Positions 4,586-5,802 of a DNA stretch of 5,802 nt are shown here, piece after piece. The stretch is from contig JAKSBM010000868.1 in assembly GCA_022361135.1 (NCBI GenBank), forward strand, positions 1-5,802. The letters run 5' to 3'. The DNA is from Desulfobacterales bacterium (GTDB lineage: Bacteria > Desulfobacterota > Desulfobacteria > Desulfobacterales > Desulfobacteraceae). The notes under the pieces were generated by a model, which saw nothing but the letters and a program-made list of their open reading frames with translations, did not search any database and was not told where the DNA came from. How positions within the stretch are numbered: position 1 is the first letter of the stretch; the number at the start of each line of letters is the position of its first letter. The position numbers were made by a program, and so were the translations under genes.

Positions 4586-5802
4586 ATGGCACAACTTATC
4601 GCTGACAGAAGAGACGTTGACTTTGTACTGCATGAGCAAATCGGACAGGTTGAACATGAATCCTTTGATGAGTTCAATAAAAAAACCATTGACCTCATTG
4701 TATCCGAAGCCCGGAATCTGGCCATTAAGGAAATCCTGCCCACCTTCAAGGACGGGGACGAACAGGGCTGTGTTCTGGAGAACGGCAATGTCACCACACC
4801 CGAATCCTTTAAACGGGCCTGGGAATTGTTCTGCGAAGGGGAATGGCTGGCCATGTGCGACGATCCGGAAGTCGGGGGCCAGGGCATGCCCAGGACCGTG
4901 GGCTGTGCTGCATTGGAATACATGGTGGGTGCCAACTCCGCCTTCATGCTTTACTATGGCATGACCCATGGGGCAGCAAAACTGGTGGAAACCTTTGGGG
5001 ACGACAGCCAGAAGGCGCTTTACATGAAAAAAATGTTCTCCGGCGAATGGGGCGGCACCATGCTCCTGACGGAATCCGAAGCCGGCTCCGATGTGGGTGC
5101 CCTGACCACCACAGCCACCCTGCTCCCCGACGGCACCTATTCCATCAAGGGCTCCAAAATATTCATCTCCGCCGGTGAGCACGATCTCTGCGACAATATC
5201 ATCCACCCGGTCCTGGCCCGCATCGAAGGGGCCCCTGCCGGCACCAAGGGCATCTCCCTCTTCCTGGTCCCCAAATACCACGTCAACGAAGACGGCAGTT
5301 TGGGCGACTTCAACCATGTGGTCTGCACCGGCCTGGAAGAAAAAATGGGCATCCACGGCAATGCCACCGCCTCCCTCTCCCTGGGTGAAAAAGGGGAATG
5401 CATCGGCACCCTCCTGGGCGAAGAAAACAAGGGCATGCCCGATATGTTCCAGATGATGAACGAAGCCCGGGCCTTTGTGGGCATGCAGGGATTTGCCACG
5501 GCCTCCGCCTCATTCATGTATGCCCTGGATTATGCCAGAACCCGCGTCCAGGGCCGTGACATGAGCACCAAGGATTTTAAAAGCGTCCCCATCATCAAAC
5601 ACCCGGATGTGAAACGCCAGCTCATGAACATGAAGGCTTACACCGAGGGCATGCGTTCCCTGCTCTATTATTATGCCAAGATGAACGACATCGTTCACAC
5701 CACCGACGACGGGAATCTCAAAGCGGAAACCGCCGCCCTGGTTGAAGTTCTGACCCCCATTGTCCAAGGCTATATCACGGACAAGGCCCTGGAAGTCTGT
5801 TC
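4586..5802 (+). CDS. Acyl-CoA dehydrogenase, FadE5/DmdC-like (partial, 3' end missing)
   Basis: FAD-dependent enzyme that introduces the alpha-beta double bond into an acyl-CoA, the first step of beta-oxidation, passing electrons to electron-transfer flavoprotein in the cytoplasm. 405 codons are visible of a family usually about 600 long. The N terminus MAQLIADRRDVDFVL and IVSEARNLAIKEILP belong to the FadE5-like branch, which has an extra N-terminal segment and a C-terminal extension. The middle domain shows the acyl-CoA dehydrogenase signature MLLTESEAGSDVGAL (159-173), with Ser in place of the usual Pro of LTEPxAGSD, then GSKIFISAGEHD (189-200), KGISLFLVP (221-229) and EEKMGIHGNAT (251-261). 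NEAR (292-295) and VGMQGFATA (298-306) begin the helical C-terminal domain. Substrate chain length cannot be read from this part; 3-methylmercaptopropionyl-CoA dehydrogenase (DmdC) is a common over-annotation for this branch. It is transcribed away from the MBL-ampG unit. Confidence 0.92.
   Translation, partial: MAQLIADRRDVDFVLHEQIGQVEHESFDEFNKKTIDLIVSEARNLAIKEILPTFKDGDEQGCVLENGNVTTPESFKRAWELFCEGEWLAMCDDPEVGGQGMPRTVGCAALEYMVGANSAFMLYYGMTHGAAKLVETFGDDSQKALYMKKMFSGEWGGTMLLTESEAGSDVGALTTTATLLPDGTYSIKGSKIFISAGEHDLCDNIIHPVLARIEGAPAGTKGISLFLVPKYHVNEDGSLGDFNHVVCTGLEEKMGIHGNATASLSLGEKGECIGTLLGEENKGMPDMFQMMNEARAFVGMQGFATASASFMYALDYARTRVQGRDMSTKDFKSVPIIKHPDVKRQLMNMKAYTEGMRSLLYYYAKMNDIVHTTDDGNLKAETAALVEVLTPIVQGYITDKALEVC

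Noticed and set aside
4454..5356. 300-codon open frame on the minus strand
   Set aside because: It is the antisense shadow of the acyl-CoA dehydrogenase gene, has no family resemblance, and runs across that gene's promoter and ribosome binding site.

Overview
The window looks like part of the chromosome of an anaerobic, sulfate-reducing or syntrophic bacterium of the Desulfobacterota, most likely Desulfobacterales. The grounds are a selenocysteine-containing HdrA-type electron-bifurcation flavoprotein fused to an NfnB/GltD-like module and a FadE5-like acyl-CoA dehydrogenase of the kind common in complete-oxidising members of that group. This is inferred from protein resemblance, not from a marker gene.

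Layout: (1) 1-1069, minus strand: 5' part (356 codons) of an HdrA-like protein running off the left edge. An in-frame TGA at 878-880 falls where HdrA proteins carry the second Cys of a CxxC motif, and it is followed by a SECIS-like hairpin. I read it as selenocysteine (Sec64), so the apparent 63-codon ORF is only the start of a long gene. (2) 1070-1678, about 600 bp without a protein gene: a possible promoter just below ampG (TTGACA, 17-bp spacer), a 10-bp inverted repeat, a GC-rich segment (1207-1372) that can fold into a long rod, and a strong rho-independent terminator (1154-1191) pointing toward HdrA and ending 84 bp before its start codon. This is either a small-RNA gene or an attenuated leader of the selenoprotein gene. 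(3) 1679-3850, minus strand: a two-gene unit, an MBL-fold hydrolase followed 30 bp later by an AmpG-family muropeptide permease. (4) 3851-4585: a 735-bp divergent intergenic region with inverted repeats, a short direct repeat and promoters at both ends. (5) 4586-5802, plus strand: the first 405 codons of an acyl-CoA dehydrogenase leaving the right edge; it has no stop in the window.

Functionally, the two edge genes fit one energy scheme: acyl-CoA oxidation feeds low-potential redox chemistry, and an HdrA/NfnB-type flavoprotein would connect NAD(P)H, ferredoxin and thiol or quinone acceptors. The ampG pair belongs to cell-wall turnover and looks like an unrelated housekeeping unit. The parts most worth following up are the selenocysteine site and the unexplained structured RNA region upstream of it.
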